Shown: piece after piece, positions 16,915 through 24,721 of the stretch | Numbering within the stretch: the first letter of the stretch is position 1 | Layout: the number at the start of each line of letters is the position of its first letter | Origin: a virus | Length of the DNA: 29,553 nucleotides | Direction: 5' to 3' (one strand) | Virus record (IMG/VR): IMGVR_UViG_3300032294_001388 | Location: 1-29,553 of that record | Notes under the pieces: generated by a model | What the model was told of the DNA's origin: nothing | What the model saw: only the letters and a program-made list of their open reading frames with translations | The model's database searches: none | Program-made: the position numbers and the translations under genes

Positions 16915-19686
16915 TTATTTTTTCTTTTTTTCTCCTGATACAGGATTCTTAAGTGCTGTCTGAGCTTTAATTGTTTCAATTCTTTCTTTTGAATCAATCT
17001 CTTTTTCTTTCAATCTTAATTCTTGCGATTTAATATCACCATCCATCATAGATTGTTCTTTTCTAAGGTTTAAATCTTTTTGCTTAGAATCAATATCTGC
17101 TAGCATCTTAGTATAATCAGAGTTGAACTTATCAATTTCCAATGCATCAGGAGTTTCATTTGTATTCACGTCAGTATTTTGAGCATACCTCATAGCACTG
17201 ATTTGAGCAACCATAATATCCTTCTTACGATCAAGATCATTTTGTTCAGCTTCAAATGCAATCTTCTGATCTGCAATTTGTTTCTGCAACTGTTGTTGTT
17301 GTTCAGCAATTTGTTTTTGTTGTTCAATTTGCTGCTGTTGCATTTTCTGTTGCTGTTCTTGTTGCTCTTCTTTCTTCTCCATATCACCTTTCAAGAACTC
17401 TCTAATCTCAGAAACAGATTGAGAGGTTTGAATCATAGTAGTATAGTAAGGATGAAGTTGATTTTGTGCATATGCAAGAGATAGTTGTCTAATCTCTTCA
17501 AGTTTTCTCTTATCATCAGAACGATTAGTAACAAACACTTGTAGATCTTTCATCTTCAAATCTTCACCATTAATCATAAAGAATGTATCATGCATATCAG
17601 CATTCACATAATTGATAATACTAACTGGCTTAGAAGCTTCAATATGTTGAGCAGTGTCAACAAGTTGTTGATATACCAAGTTCATAATCTGCTCATGTGT
17701 AGTAGTAATAGGTTCTGTTTGAGCAAATGATTGAGAGAGTGATTGGTTAATACCTGTTGCAGTTTCACCAGAAACTGTATTACCCATACGTTGAGGGGTA
17801 AAGCCTAATAGCTCCCAACATTGTGTTTTAGCCCAAGTAGCCAATGAGATACGAGATTGAATCTCTTGTGTACGGGTAAGATCCAAACGAGTGAATTGGT
17901 TAAATGTACTAGAACCTTTAGTATTCTCAGGTGAATCATCAATACCAACAATACCTTGTTCTTTAGCAAGTGTAGTCATTTTATCCAAAGCATCCTCATC
18001 TGTCATATCCTTATACTTTGGCAACTGACGTAGGTTGTACAACACTGCAATACCCACTTCTTTCTCAAGTAGGAGATAAAGTTGGTTCAAGCAAATGTTA
18101 TATACAATCTGATAAACCTTCATTTGATCTACCATAGATTTAGGTAGAGTGTTCTTGGATTTATAGAATCCACCAACAATAGGTGGAAGTTCAGTATGAT
18201 AAAGAGGTTCAATGTTATATACACACTGACCAATTCTATATCCTCTGTACCAACAGTTGGTATACTCCCATTCTACAGTGATGGTAGGATCATTTTTATC
18301 CCACTCGTATTGTTCATCAATAATCTTAAGTTGTTCAATACCTTCCTCATCAATAAATGTAAGACGACCAATCTTTCTCTTACCTTTAAAATAAGCCATC
18401 ACAACAGTGAAGCGGTGGTTACGTGTATCATAACCTAAGTATCCATAAGGAGAGTATCTAGTACCAGTTGGATCATATGAGTCAAGCAATTGGTGTTGTT
18501 CTAGTTCAGAACGAAGAGTTGCCTCATATTGTGTACGTAGTGGATTGTGTTGTGGATATGTGATAGAGGAGTAACCAGTTTTTTGAGTTTCAAAGATATT
18601 CACGTCAGCATTAGGATTCTTTACATAATCATCTCTGTGCTCACGTAGGTATTCTACTTCCTCATCTGTTAAATCAAACTTCTCAATAATCTTAGAAATC
18701 TCCATTGATTGGATGTAACCAATTGCATAACAGTCAGTAGTAAATACTGGATCAGGTTCTGTAAGGAACCAAACCCTCGCAGGATTCAATACCTCATAGT
18801 TCATCCCCATCTTATCTTTCGACATATATACGTGGTGAAACTCACGAGCAGTGATTAGAAGATCTCTAAATCCATCCTCTGATTTATCACGAACATTAAA
18901 ATAATGTTTGAGTTGATCAAGCTTAAGGTTTGCCCATTGTTCAGCAGTAGATTGGAATGTTTTATTTTTATATCTATCTACTTCTTTTGGTCTAAAACTT
19001 TCAATCTGCTCGTTAATTTTTTGAATAGCTTGATTGATTTGCTCCATCTGAGCTTCATACTCTTTAGATTTAGCAGCCAACTCTTGTTGTAACTCTGGAG
19101 AACCACCCTCTTGAACAGATTGCATTGAAGCTTGAATTTGATTTCCAAGTTCTTGCATCTGTGCTTGTAGTTCTTCCTTCTGCTCAATCAATCCTAGCTT
19201 TGTAGCTTTCTGCATAATAATATCCTCAACTTTCTTGAGGTACATATCTTGCAGCATTTCTGTTTTAGCTCTCATATATTCATTATGAGAGTATTCATCA
19301 ATTGCTTTAAATCTAACATTATCAGGACGTTTTGTAATCTCACCAATCAATGTGTTAAGTGGTGGATTCATCATTGGATAATGCTTAATATAATCAGGTA
19401 ATTCTACAGATGTAGATTCATCTAAGAATTCTACAAGATGCTCATAATCAGGGGTGAAATAATCTTCTTTAACAAGAATACCATTAATCAGATCATAGTT
19501 CTTTTTCATTGACTGATTAGTCCAGTACTGGCTATATGCAATATTTGAATAATAGTCCATTGTACTCTTAATCCAATCAGGAGTTTCTTTCTCTTTTAAT
19601 GAGAGAAAATGATCAGGTACAAACAATTCATAGTTATCAACTATGTTGGTAAACCTATCCCTGTTTTTAATTTTTTTAATGATCAT
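16915..19686 (-). CDS. Portal protein
   Basis: The 923-residue product fits a large portal of the crAss-like or N4-like size class. Typical features are MNPPLNTLIGEITKRPDNVR (about 108-127), FRDLLITAREFHHVY then NPARVWFL (about 270-305), and the stem/crown region around PQRMGNTVSGETATGINQSL (about 630). Insertions rich in Gln/Glu (about 165-235) and a Gln-dominated coiled coil (about 760-800) extend the protein. The C-terminal tail is basic and ends KNPVSGEKKKK. The portal forms the dodecameric ring for DNA passage and binds the terminase. The start overlaps the terminase stop by four bases. Confidence 0.9.
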   Translation of the reverse strand: MIIKKIKNRDRFTNIVDNYELFVPDHFLSLKEKETPDWIKSTMDYYSNIAYSQYWTNQSMKKNYDLINGILVKEDYFTPDYEHLVEFLDESTSVELPDYIKHYPMMNPPLNTLIGEITKRPDNVRFKAIDEYSHNEYMRAKTEMLQDMYLKKVEDIIMQKATKLGLIEQKEELQAQMQELGNQIQASMQSVQEGGSPELQQELAAKSKEYEAQMEQINQAIQKINEQIESFRPKEVDRYKNKTFQSTAEQWANLKLDQLKHYFNVRDKSEDGFRDLLITAREFHHVYMSKDKMGMNYEVLNPARVWFLTEPDPVFTTDCYAIGYIQSMEISKIIEKFDLTDEEVEYLREHRDDYVKNPNADVNIFETQKTGYSSITYPQHNPLRTQYEATLRSELEQHQLLDSYDPTGTRYSPYGYLGYDTRNHRFTVVMAYFKGKRKIGRLTFIDEEGIEQLKIIDEQYEWDKNDPTITVEWEYTNCWYRGYRIGQCVYNIEPLYHTELPPIVGGFYKSKNTLPKSMVDQMKVYQIVYNICLNQLYLLLEKEVGIAVLYNLRQLPKYKDMTDEDALDKMTTLAKEQGIVGIDDSPENTKGSSTFNQFTRLDLTRTQEIQSRISLATWAKTQCWELLGFTPQRMGNTVSGETATGINQSLSQSFAQTEPITTTHEQIMNLVYQQLVDTAQHIEASKPVSIINYVNADMHDTFFMINGEDLKMKDLQVFVTNRSDDKRKLEEIRQLSLAYAQNQLHPYYTTMIQTSQSVSEIREFLKGDMEKKEEQQEQQQKMQQQQIEQQKQIAEQQQQLQKQIADQKIAFEAEQNDLDRKKDIMVAQISAMRYAQNTDVNTNETPDALEIDKFNSDYTKMLADIDSKQKDLNLRKEQSMMDGDIKSQELRLKEKEIDSKERIETIKAQTALKNPVSGEKKKK

Positions 19687-21773
19687 CTGAAATGAGTAAA
19701 TTTAAGTGTACGGAAATGACCTTTATGTTTACCAAAGTGACCATGCCTACTGAGTTTTACTTTTTTATAAATGCCTTCATATAATTCAGCATTAGCATTC
19801 TCACCTGGGGTTACAGTACGAGCCATACCATTTGAATATGCTAAGGTAATACCATATGCTCTAATTCTATCAAAGTTTCCTCCTCGTCTATAATTCAGCA
19901 TTTCCTTCAATAGCATGATGTCTTTGATTCTTTCAATACCATATTTGATACTTTTAACTGTACCATCTTCATTATATTCTTTTCCTATTTCTTCGGTGCA
20001 ATACTTAATAATAGAATTATCAAAAAACTCAATATTTTTTTGAGTGGCTCTAATTCCATAATCTGTTGATACAGAGGTATTTGGCGCAATCTCTTTGATC
20101 CAGTGAGGGGTTTTAGCAAGGTATTGATGTAAATTATTACGTAGAAGATAACTAATATAATCGTGAACATCATTCTCAATAAGGGCAGTAGCATTATAGT
20201 ACATTAATAAACGGGTGACATTTTCATACCATTCCTCAAGTGATGCAGGTCTTCCTGTATAACAAGCAACCATACTATCAGCATGTTGGTCATCCATACC
20301 ACTAACTTGTTTATGTATATACACTGATCCAAGAGAATCGGAATATTTAGCTTGGTCAAACTTATAGGGGTCAATACCAGCTACATATAATCCATATGGT
20401 GGTTCATCCATAATAGGATGTTCAAATATTTGTATTACACCTTCTTTCTCTGAATCATTCCTCACTGGAAAATCATGTACAGGTTTGCGATCAGAGAATG
20501 CCCATTCAATAATACCATCATCATTATAAACTAAATCAGATGGAATACCATGATAACTTAAATCCTCTAATTTTTGAAGATGTCTTTTAATAAGGTGGAC
20601 AGGAAATTTGTTGACCTCTCTAACTTGAAATGCCTCATCGAGTGATAATGGTTCCTGCGTGACTGCGAGAACATAATCTTTTGGAGATTTCTTGCGAGCT
20701 GCTTCTCTTTTCTCTTTAATACGTGCAGTGGCACCAGATACATTGGAGTTTCCTTCCTCGTCAATATACCCCTTGTAGGACCAAGAAGCAGGGTGAAAGA
20801 ATCCACATGTAGTATTTTGTTTTCCTTCATCAAAGATGTTTTTAAATTCTGCAAATCCATATTCTTTTGGTTGATAACAAATCTTCTCAAGATCTGCGCA
20901 ATCTTTCATTTCACCCACAGATCCAGTGGCAATGATTTGACCAGTGGTATAATCACCATCCATACATGCTGGTCTCACGTATTCTATGGTTTTTAAAAGT
21001 GTAGGAGCAAGTCCAGGTTCTTCGTAGAAGAATAATGAGACAGCACCCCCTACCCCTTTTGATGGATTATCCTTAAGTGTAACTTTGTGTAGTTCAGACA
21101 TATAGCCTTCCCAGTTCACTTTACCATAATCATCCTTCTCTTGGAATTGAGCTTTCCAGAAATCTTTAGTATAGGGGTTTTTGTTTTTATGCCAAGGTGT
21201 ATTTTTATCTAAATGCCTTGCATTTGTTTCTATCATCTCCCACGTTTTGTCAGCTTTATCACCAACAAATGCACCAATATAAGAAATAGAATAAGGCTCA
21301 AAATAAAACTTCTTAGTAATAAGGGCACCATTCTTAAGTGAGTAACCACGCTGACGAGCCTTCGTACCACCAAAGTGTAACCCTCGGATTTTAGCTTTCT
21401 CAACTTCAATAAAATAGTATGCATCGCTATCCCAGAAATCAGGTGCTACTGATTTTCTTTGTTGTTTATTGTAAATGAGAGAATAGTTAAGATAGTAGTA
21501 CATATCACCACAAATGTAATGGCCATCCGAGTTAACCATTCCATTCTCAATTTTGTACTCCTCCTCATCCCAAAACTGTTCGTATGCAGGAGAACCATAT
21601 ACGTATGGGCAATATGTTCCATATTCTAAAAAATAATTTACTGCTTCTTTAAACTCTTTGGTATTAGACCAAATATAATTTCCTGGTGTATAATCTGTAT
21701 TAAAATACTTTGAGAGCAAGGGATACTTGCTCTCATCAGTACAGGGGTCTATTTCTTCTTGATATATTTGCAT
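19683..21773 (-). CDS. terL: Terminase large subunit (DNA-packaging ATPase/nuclease)
   Basis: The 696-residue product is the packaging motor. The ATPase part has a deviant Walker A, K138-A-R-Q-R-G-Y-S145, in which the usual GK(S/T) lysine is replaced by Tyr and a lysine sits at the front, as in lambda gpA. Walker B with the catalytic Glu is SLFFYEEPG (about 246-254). A motif III-like GQIIATGSVG follows at 278-287. The RNase-H-fold nuclease part shows YVAGIDPYKFD (D468), LIENDVHDY (E533/D535) and a later GIERIKDIMLLKEM, giving the acidic metal ligands. The C-terminal His/Lys-rich end (SRHGHFGKHKGHFR) may bind portal or DNA. It starts one base after the Dps-like gene. No small terminase was recognised nearby. 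Confidence 0.93.
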   Translation of the reverse strand: MQIYQEEIDPCTDESKYPLLSKYFNTDYTPGNYIWSNTKEFKEAVNYFLEYGTYCPYVYGSPAYEQFWDEEEYKIENGMVNSDGHYICGDMYYYLNYSLIYNKQQRKSVAPDFWDSDAYYFIEVEKAKIRGLHFGGTKARQRGYSLKNGALITKKFYFEPYSISYIGAFVGDKADKTWEMIETNARHLDKNTPWHKNKNPYTKDFWKAQFQEKDDYGKVNWEGYMSELHKVTLKDNPSKGVGGAVSLFFYEEPGLAPTLLKTIEYVRPACMDGDYTTGQIIATGSVGEMKDCADLEKICYQPKEYGFAEFKNIFDEGKQNTTCGFFHPASWSYKGYIDEEGNSNVSGATARIKEKREAARKKSPKDYVLAVTQEPLSLDEAFQVREVNKFPVHLIKRHLQKLEDLSYHGIPSDLVYNDDGIIEWAFSDRKPVHDFPVRNDSEKEGVIQIFEHPIMDEPPYGLYVAGIDPYKFDQAKYSDSLGSVYIHKQVSGMDDQHADSMVACYTGRPASLEEWYENVTRLLMYYNATALIENDVHDYISYLLRNNLHQYLAKTPHWIKEIAPNTSVSTDYGIRATQKNIEFFDNSIIKYCTEEIGKEYNEDGTVKSIKYGIERIKDIMLLKEMLNYRRGGNFDRIRAYGITLAYSNGMARTVTPGENANAELYEGIYKKVKLSRHGHFGKHKGHFRTLKFTHFR

Positions 21774-21774
21774 A

Positions 21775-22221
21775 TTATTTCAAGTTCTCTAACTTATAGA
21801 TTGTTCTATCTGTAAGTGCAATCATTTCATCAATAATATTTTGTAAGTGAGAAGCCTCACATGCTTTATACCTCATAGATTGAATATACTCTCTACAACC
21901 TGTCAATGCATCAATAGGATCCATGAAAGATGTGCCAGGAATTGCAAGATCTTGAACACCATACATTCCTTGATAAACTTCAATAAGTTCATCTGCTTTA
22001 TCAGCAAAAGAATCATAAAATTCTCCTAGTGCCATATGTGCAGAAAATGCACCAATTCCTTTAACTCTTAAATGAGCAAGTTTAGCTTTATTGGGTACAG
22101 ATAACAAGTAACCTAAAAATTCTTTTGCTAAAGGATTTTGTTGTTTATTATCATCCATTGATAAAGAAATAGGTTTTGAAAAAAGGGGTTTGGAAGAATC
22201 CAAAAAGTTTGACTTAGCCAT
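21775..22221 (-). CDS. Dps/ferritin-like protein with ferroxidase ligands
   Basis: Taking the ATG at 22221 (four bases after the upstream stop) gives 148 residues. The helical core reads AHLRVKGIGAFSAHMALGEF then YDSFADKADELIEVYQGMYG. This places H50, H62, D77 and E81 in the pattern H-x11-H-x14-D-x3-E, which is the ferroxidase signature of Dps; E. coli Dps has H51, H63, D78 and E82. A last helix (LQNIIDEMIALTDRTIYKLE) completes a four-helix bundle. I recall phage proteins of this type grouped under a DUF (probably DUF5856). Dps proteins oxidise and store iron and can bind DNA. Between the terminase and an unknown gene, a role in protecting or arranging DNA is possible but inferred. Confidence 0.75.
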   Translation of the reverse strand: MAKSNFLDSSKPLFSKPISLSMDDNKQQNPLAKEFLGYLLSVPNKAKLAHLRVKGIGAFSAHMALGEFYDSFADKADELIEVYQGMYGVQDLAIPGTSFMDPIDALTGCREYIQSMRYKACEASHLQNIIDEMIALTDRTIYKLENLK

Positions 22222-22225
22222 TATA

Positions 22226-22762
22226 TTATTTTTTATTCGGTCGTTCTCTATTTGATACAAATCTATTACCTCTCACCTGAGATTGTGCAATCTCTTGTTC
22301 TACTACATCTTTTAGATCCTTTAAAGATTTAACAGCACTACCAAGAGCTGCTAAGTTCTTCATGGCATTGGTTGCCTTTTTGTCAGAATCACCATCCTCA
22401 TCAAAAGCATTAAACTGAACATCAGTGAAATACTCAGCCAACTTGTCTACTAGTTTAAATGCACTTTGGTACAACCTCATAGATGGTGTCTCTTGTAGTT
22501 GATCATACTTCTTAATGCCCTCTAAGATAATAGGATCGTCTGGACTGAACAAATCATTTGGGCAGAAATCTTTTAGACACTGCACCTTTCTGTCCACTTC
22601 AGATAGATTATTATATCCAAGTGCTTTAAAATCAACTAGATGATAAATATAAGCAAAGACAAACAATGATTTATCTTTCCATTTAGCATGAATCTTCTTG
22701 TACTCTGGTACTAACAGGATTTCTTGATCAATACTAACCTGTCCTTTATTTACGTGAAACAT
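22226..22762 (-). CDS. Hypothetical protein upstream of packaging genes
   Basis: I do not recognise this 178-residue protein. It is mainly helical: MFHVNKGQVSIDQEILLVPE, then KSLFVFAYIYHLVDFKALGY, a central acidic segment near FNAFDEDGDSDKKATNAMKN (about 117-136), and an Arg/Lys-rich tail (QSQVRGNRFVSNRERPNKK). The basic tail with a helical body would fit a DNA-contacting small-terminase-like or packaging accessory protein, and small terminases are usually encoded just upstream of terL, but the helix-turn-helix one would expect is not obvious. Gaps of three and four bases to its neighbours place it in the packaging operon. Confidence 0.65.
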   Translation of the reverse strand: MFHVNKGQVSIDQEILLVPEYKKIHAKWKDKSLFVFAYIYHLVDFKALGYNNLSEVDRKVQCLKDFCPNDLFSPDDPIILEGIKKYDQLQETPSMRLYQSAFKLVDKLAEYFTDVQFNAFDEDGDSDKKATNAMKNLAALGSAVKSLKDLKDVVEQEIAQSQVRGNRFVSNRERPNKK

Positions 22763-22765
22763 ATA

Positions 22766-22990
22766 TTAATATTCGTCTAAATCTCCCCATTCTTCGTTGG
22801 GGTCATCTAATCCTCCTGAGAAGGATAATCCTTCTTCATATTTTTGAAGTGCCTCATAAAACATCTGATCATTGTATTTCATAAGAGGGTCTTCATCAGT
22901 TGCTAAAGCGATATGTCTAGCAATTGGATACTCTGGATAATACTGCATTAAATTCTGGAGTATTTGTAAGATTTCGTATTGTGTATCCAT
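22766..22990 (-). CDS. Small acidic hypothetical protein (74 aa)
   Basis: The product (MDTQYEILQILQNLMQYYPE ...) is helical at the N-terminus and very acidic at the C-terminus (GGLDDPNEEWGDLDEY). The start codon overlaps the stop of the basic 78-residue gene by one base (TAATG), so the two are coupled. An acidic partner directly next to a basic protein may be meaningful, but no family was recognised. Confidence 0.65.
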   Translation of the reverse strand: MDTQYEILQILQNLMQYYPEYPIARHIALATDEDPLMKYNDQMFYEALQKYEEGLSFSGGLDDPNEEWGDLDEY

Positions 22991-23226
22991 TATCTATACG
23001 ATTTAACTTTTGATGCAATTTTTTTAGGTTGAGCAACAAACTGTTTACCCTTAGCATTCCCTTTTGATTTTGCAGCATTAGTTGCAGCTTTCTCACCAGG
23101 AGAGAGTGCCTTCCATGCAGCATCTGGCAAATACCTCTTTTTACCTTTAGAGGGTTTACCATCACTAGTCCGCCATTTCTGTGCAGTCCAGTTCTTGAGG
23201 GATTGTTGGGATTTAGCTAGTGCCAT
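22990..23226 (-). CDS. Small basic protein with KKRYLP motif
   Basis: The ATG at 23226 (MALAKSQQSLKN) is preferred over the upstream ATG at 23292, because it overlaps the stop of the upstream gene by one base (TAATG) and the extra N-terminus overlaps that gene fully. The 78-residue product has SLKNWTAQKWRTSDGKPSKG, KKRYLPDAAWKALSPGEKAA and TNAAKSKGNAKGKQFV. This WxxxKWRTxxGKPxxxKKRYLPxxAWxxLxxxEKAATxxAKxxG pattern recurs, from memory, in phages and even in large algal viruses, where it is a domain of unknown function (possibly DUF5872). It is very Lys-rich and has no membrane segment. DNA binding or virion packaging is a guess. Confidence 0.75.
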   Translation of the reverse strand: MALAKSQQSLKNWTAQKWRTSDGKPSKGKKRYLPDAAWKALSPGEKAATNAAKSKGNAKGKQFVAQPKKIASKVKSYR

Positions 23227-23411
23227 TATTTGTATCCTCCACCTTTGGATTTGTATTCTCTTGCAAGCATTTGAGCTTTGCGTGCTGACCACTCTCCAGG
23301 ATCTCCTCCTTTTGAACCAGCCTTGATTTTATTAAACAGCGTTTTCCTCATACTAGGTTTAGTATAATTTCCAGCTGCATTTACTTTTGATTTTGTTTTC
23401 TTTACTGTCAT
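23226..23411 (-). CDS. Small basic protein with GEWSARKAQ motif
   Basis: The 61-residue product has the motif RKTLFNKIKAGSKGGDPGEW followed by SARKAQMLAREYKSKGGGYK at its C-terminus. I recognise this combination as a conserved small protein of unknown function in many environmental phages and some giant viruses, often beside the KKRYLP protein as here. It is strongly basic. It overlaps the holin stop-to-start by four bases and shares one base with the next gene. A nucleic-acid-binding role is suggested only by charge. Confidence 0.75.
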   Translation of the reverse strand: MTVKKTKSKVNAAGNYTKPSMRKTLFNKIKAGSKGGDPGEWSARKAQMLAREYKSKGGGYK

Positions 23412-23800
23412 GGCTTTGTTTCAGATTCTTGTGGTCTTTTAACTCTCTTCATCATAGTTTCGTAGATACTGTATCCAAATAGTAACTTGAAAGATTCATC
23501 AATACTTTTTCCTTCTACCATTGCAATAACACCCACTGCAATTTTTGAAAGAGGTAAAGATTTATCCAATACATGTACTTCAACTAGATAAGAGAGAAGA
23601 ATAGCAATGTTGTAAAGTAAAAGTTTAGGAATGATATTAGACATCTTCCTTGACGTGATAGCCACACCTGTTCTATGACATCTCCAGATTGCAAAAATGA
23701 AATCAGAGATAATCAATAATGTTGCTGTAATGAACAAAGGGGTAGCTGGAGCTAAGGATGCAGCCGCTGCAACCAATACTCCTAGTAACCAGTCTTTCAT
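23408..23800 (-). CDS. Holin
   Basis: The 130-residue product is a small membrane protein. Hydrophobic segments lie at about residues 4-16, 20-39, 57-75 and perhaps 83-95, with a basic stretch RCHRTGVAITSRKM (40-53) between the second and third and a charged hydrophilic tail (MMKRVKRPQESETKP). The plan, and the motif SDFIFAIWRCHRTGVAITSR, match the holin type common in Bacteroidota phages (D..xGIW...K.G..ITS.K followed by KLLLY), which permeabilises the inner membrane to release or activate the endolysin. The endolysin gene lies about 1.3 kb upstream in the same transcript. It overlaps both neighbours by four bases. Confidence 0.8.
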   Translation of the reverse strand: MKDWLLGVLVAAAASLAPATPLFITATLLIISDFIFAIWRCHRTGVAITSRKMSNIIPKLLLYNIAILLSYLVEVHVLDKSLPLSKIAVGVIAMVEGKSIDESFKLLFGYSIYETMMKRVKRPQESETKP

Positions 23801-23955
23801 CCTTTTACTTTTTTAAGACGTGGGTTAGCTTTTTTAGCAGCAGGAGAGGCTTTTCTAGTTGCAGAAGCAAGAATGGCACCAGCAGATTTTTTGCTGATGC
23901 CTTGCTTCTTTGCAATAGAACTCTGAACTGCTTTGAATCCAGGGTGCTTTTTCAT
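23797..23955 (-). CDS. Small basic KHPGF-type protein (52 aa)
   Basis: The frame runs from ATG 23955 to a TGA that overlaps the holin ATG by four bases (ATGA). The product reads MKKHPGFKAVQSSIAKKQGI then SKKSAGAILASATRKASPAA and ends KKANPRLKKVKG. I recognise this K-H-P-G-F-x-A-V...AGAILAxxTRxASxxAKxxNPxLxxVKG pattern from small proteins of unknown function in many tailed phages. Nearly a third of residues are Lys or Arg. It is helical and amphipathic and probably binds nucleic acid, but this is inference. Confidence 0.75.
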   Translation of the reverse strand: MKKHPGFKAVQSSIAKKQGISKKSAGAILASATRKASPAAKKANPRLKKVKG

Positions 23956-23957
23956 GA

Positions 23958-24089
23958 TTAGCAGGATTTACCGCCCTTACGCATCATGGATTTTCCACCT
24001 TTTTTCATCATAGGTGTAGCAGTCATTTTAGATCCCATCATAGCTTTCTTAGCTGGCATCATTTTTTTGGAAGTAGGTTTCTTCATCAT
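23958..24089 (-). CDS. Small Met/Lys-rich protein (43 aa)
   Basis: The frame starts at ATG 24089 (or the second ATG at 24086) and ends at TAA 23960-23958, two bases before the next start. The product is built almost entirely from Met-Met pairs, Lys and Gly: MMKKPTSKKMMPAKKAMMGS followed by KMTATPMMKKGGKSMMRKGG and KSC. Met pairs recur at fairly regular intervals (five times) and the last residue is Cys. It has no hydrophobic segment. The tight spacing and clear pattern argue for a real gene. Met-rich basic tails occur in phage proteins of unknown role; metal or DNA binding is conceivable. Confidence 0.65.
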   Translation of the reverse strand: MMKKPTSKKMMPAKKAMMGSKMTATPMMKKGGKSMMRKGGKSC

Positions 24090-24117
24090 TGTATTAAAGT
24101 TTTAAATTGTTTTACAG

Positions 24118-24387
24118 TTAGCAATTCCATTTCCTTAATGCCAAAGCCTTTCTAGTTGGTTCACCATTAGGCTTCTTCATTGGACCTTTAACACCAGACA
24201 TTCTAGCACAGAAAGACTTTCTTCTATTAGCATCTTTGCTACCAGGTTTCAATTTAGAAGGGGGTGTAGTAACAGCCATTTTAAGTTTGCTGCCAGGGTT
24301 AGCTTTTCTGTAAGAAGCCACCCCTTTTTTATTCAACCCACCTGAAGCAGATTTACCTTCCTTACGTGTCCATGCTGGAGTTTTCAT
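24118..24387 (-). CDS. Basic conserved phage protein (DUF6321-like)
   Basis: The 89-residue product contains PAWTRKEGKSASGGLNKKGV, ASYRKANPGSKLKMAVTTPP, KLKPGSKDANRRKSFCARMS and a terminal KALALRKWNC. This is the layout of a conserved phage and giant-virus family that I recall as DUF6321: AWTRKEGKxxxGGLNxKGxxSYRxxNPGSKLxxAV...RRKSFCARMxG...LRKWNC. The conserved Cys pair (FCARM and the C-terminal WNC) and heavy positive charge suggest a structured nucleic-acid-binding protein. It is the first of the basic-protein island, ten bases after the GroES-like gene. Biochemical function unknown. Confidence 0.8.
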   Translation of the reverse strand: MKTPAWTRKEGKSASGGLNKKGVASYRKANPGSKLKMAVTTPPSKLKPGSKDANRRKSFCARMSGVKGPMKKPNGEPTRKALALRKWNC

Positions 24388-24397
24388 TAGAATTATA

Positions 24398-24721
24398 TTA
24401 ATCCTCCAAAACTAATGAGATATTATGGGCGTTGGTCATAATATAAGAGAGTTCTTTGTCACCATCTTTGATAGTAAATGGCTTGATGTACATTGGATCA
24501 CTCAATCGTACTTTTGCACCAGTTACTAAAGATGGATATCCTTCTGGCTTAATTTGTGGGCCTAAAGCAAATACTGTGTACAATCCAGAATGCTCTTTGT
24601 AAAAATCTTGAACTAAGTTTTCTTTAACAGAGGCAGATAATTCGATTGGCGAGTTAGCCATTTTTTTCATGAACTCAGGTTGTTCAAGGACAACGATGTC
24701 ATTTTGTGGGATTAGTTTCAT
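24398..24721 (-). CDS. GroES-like co-chaperonin
   Basis: The 107-residue product follows the GroES plan: an N-terminal strand KLIPQNDIVVLEQPE (GroES: IRPLHDRVIVKRKE), a mobile-loop-like segment with the hydrophobic triplet I26-E27-L28 (GroES I25-V26-L27), a GLYTVFALGP strand (GroES GEVLAVGNG), VTGAKVRLSD (GroES VKVGDIVIFND) and a final NAHNISLVLED (GroES ESDILAIVEA). Phages such as T4 (gp31) encode their own co-chaperonin to fold capsid proteins with host GroEL; this gene lies in the late structural operon, in agreement. The start overlaps the upstream gene by 23 bases, but this ATG is required for the first strand. Sequence identity to GroES is low. Confidence 0.65.
   Translation of the reverse strand: MKLIPQNDIVVLEQPEFMKKMANSPIELSASVKENLVQDFYKEHSGLYTVFALGPQIKPEGYPSLVTGAKVRLSDPMYIKPFTIKDGDKELSYIMTNAHNISLVLED

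Noticed and set aside
22990-23292. 100-aa version of the KKRYLP protein
   Set aside because: The first 22 codons lie entirely inside the GEWSARKAQ gene; the ATG at 23226 has the TAATG coupling seen elsewhere in this operon.
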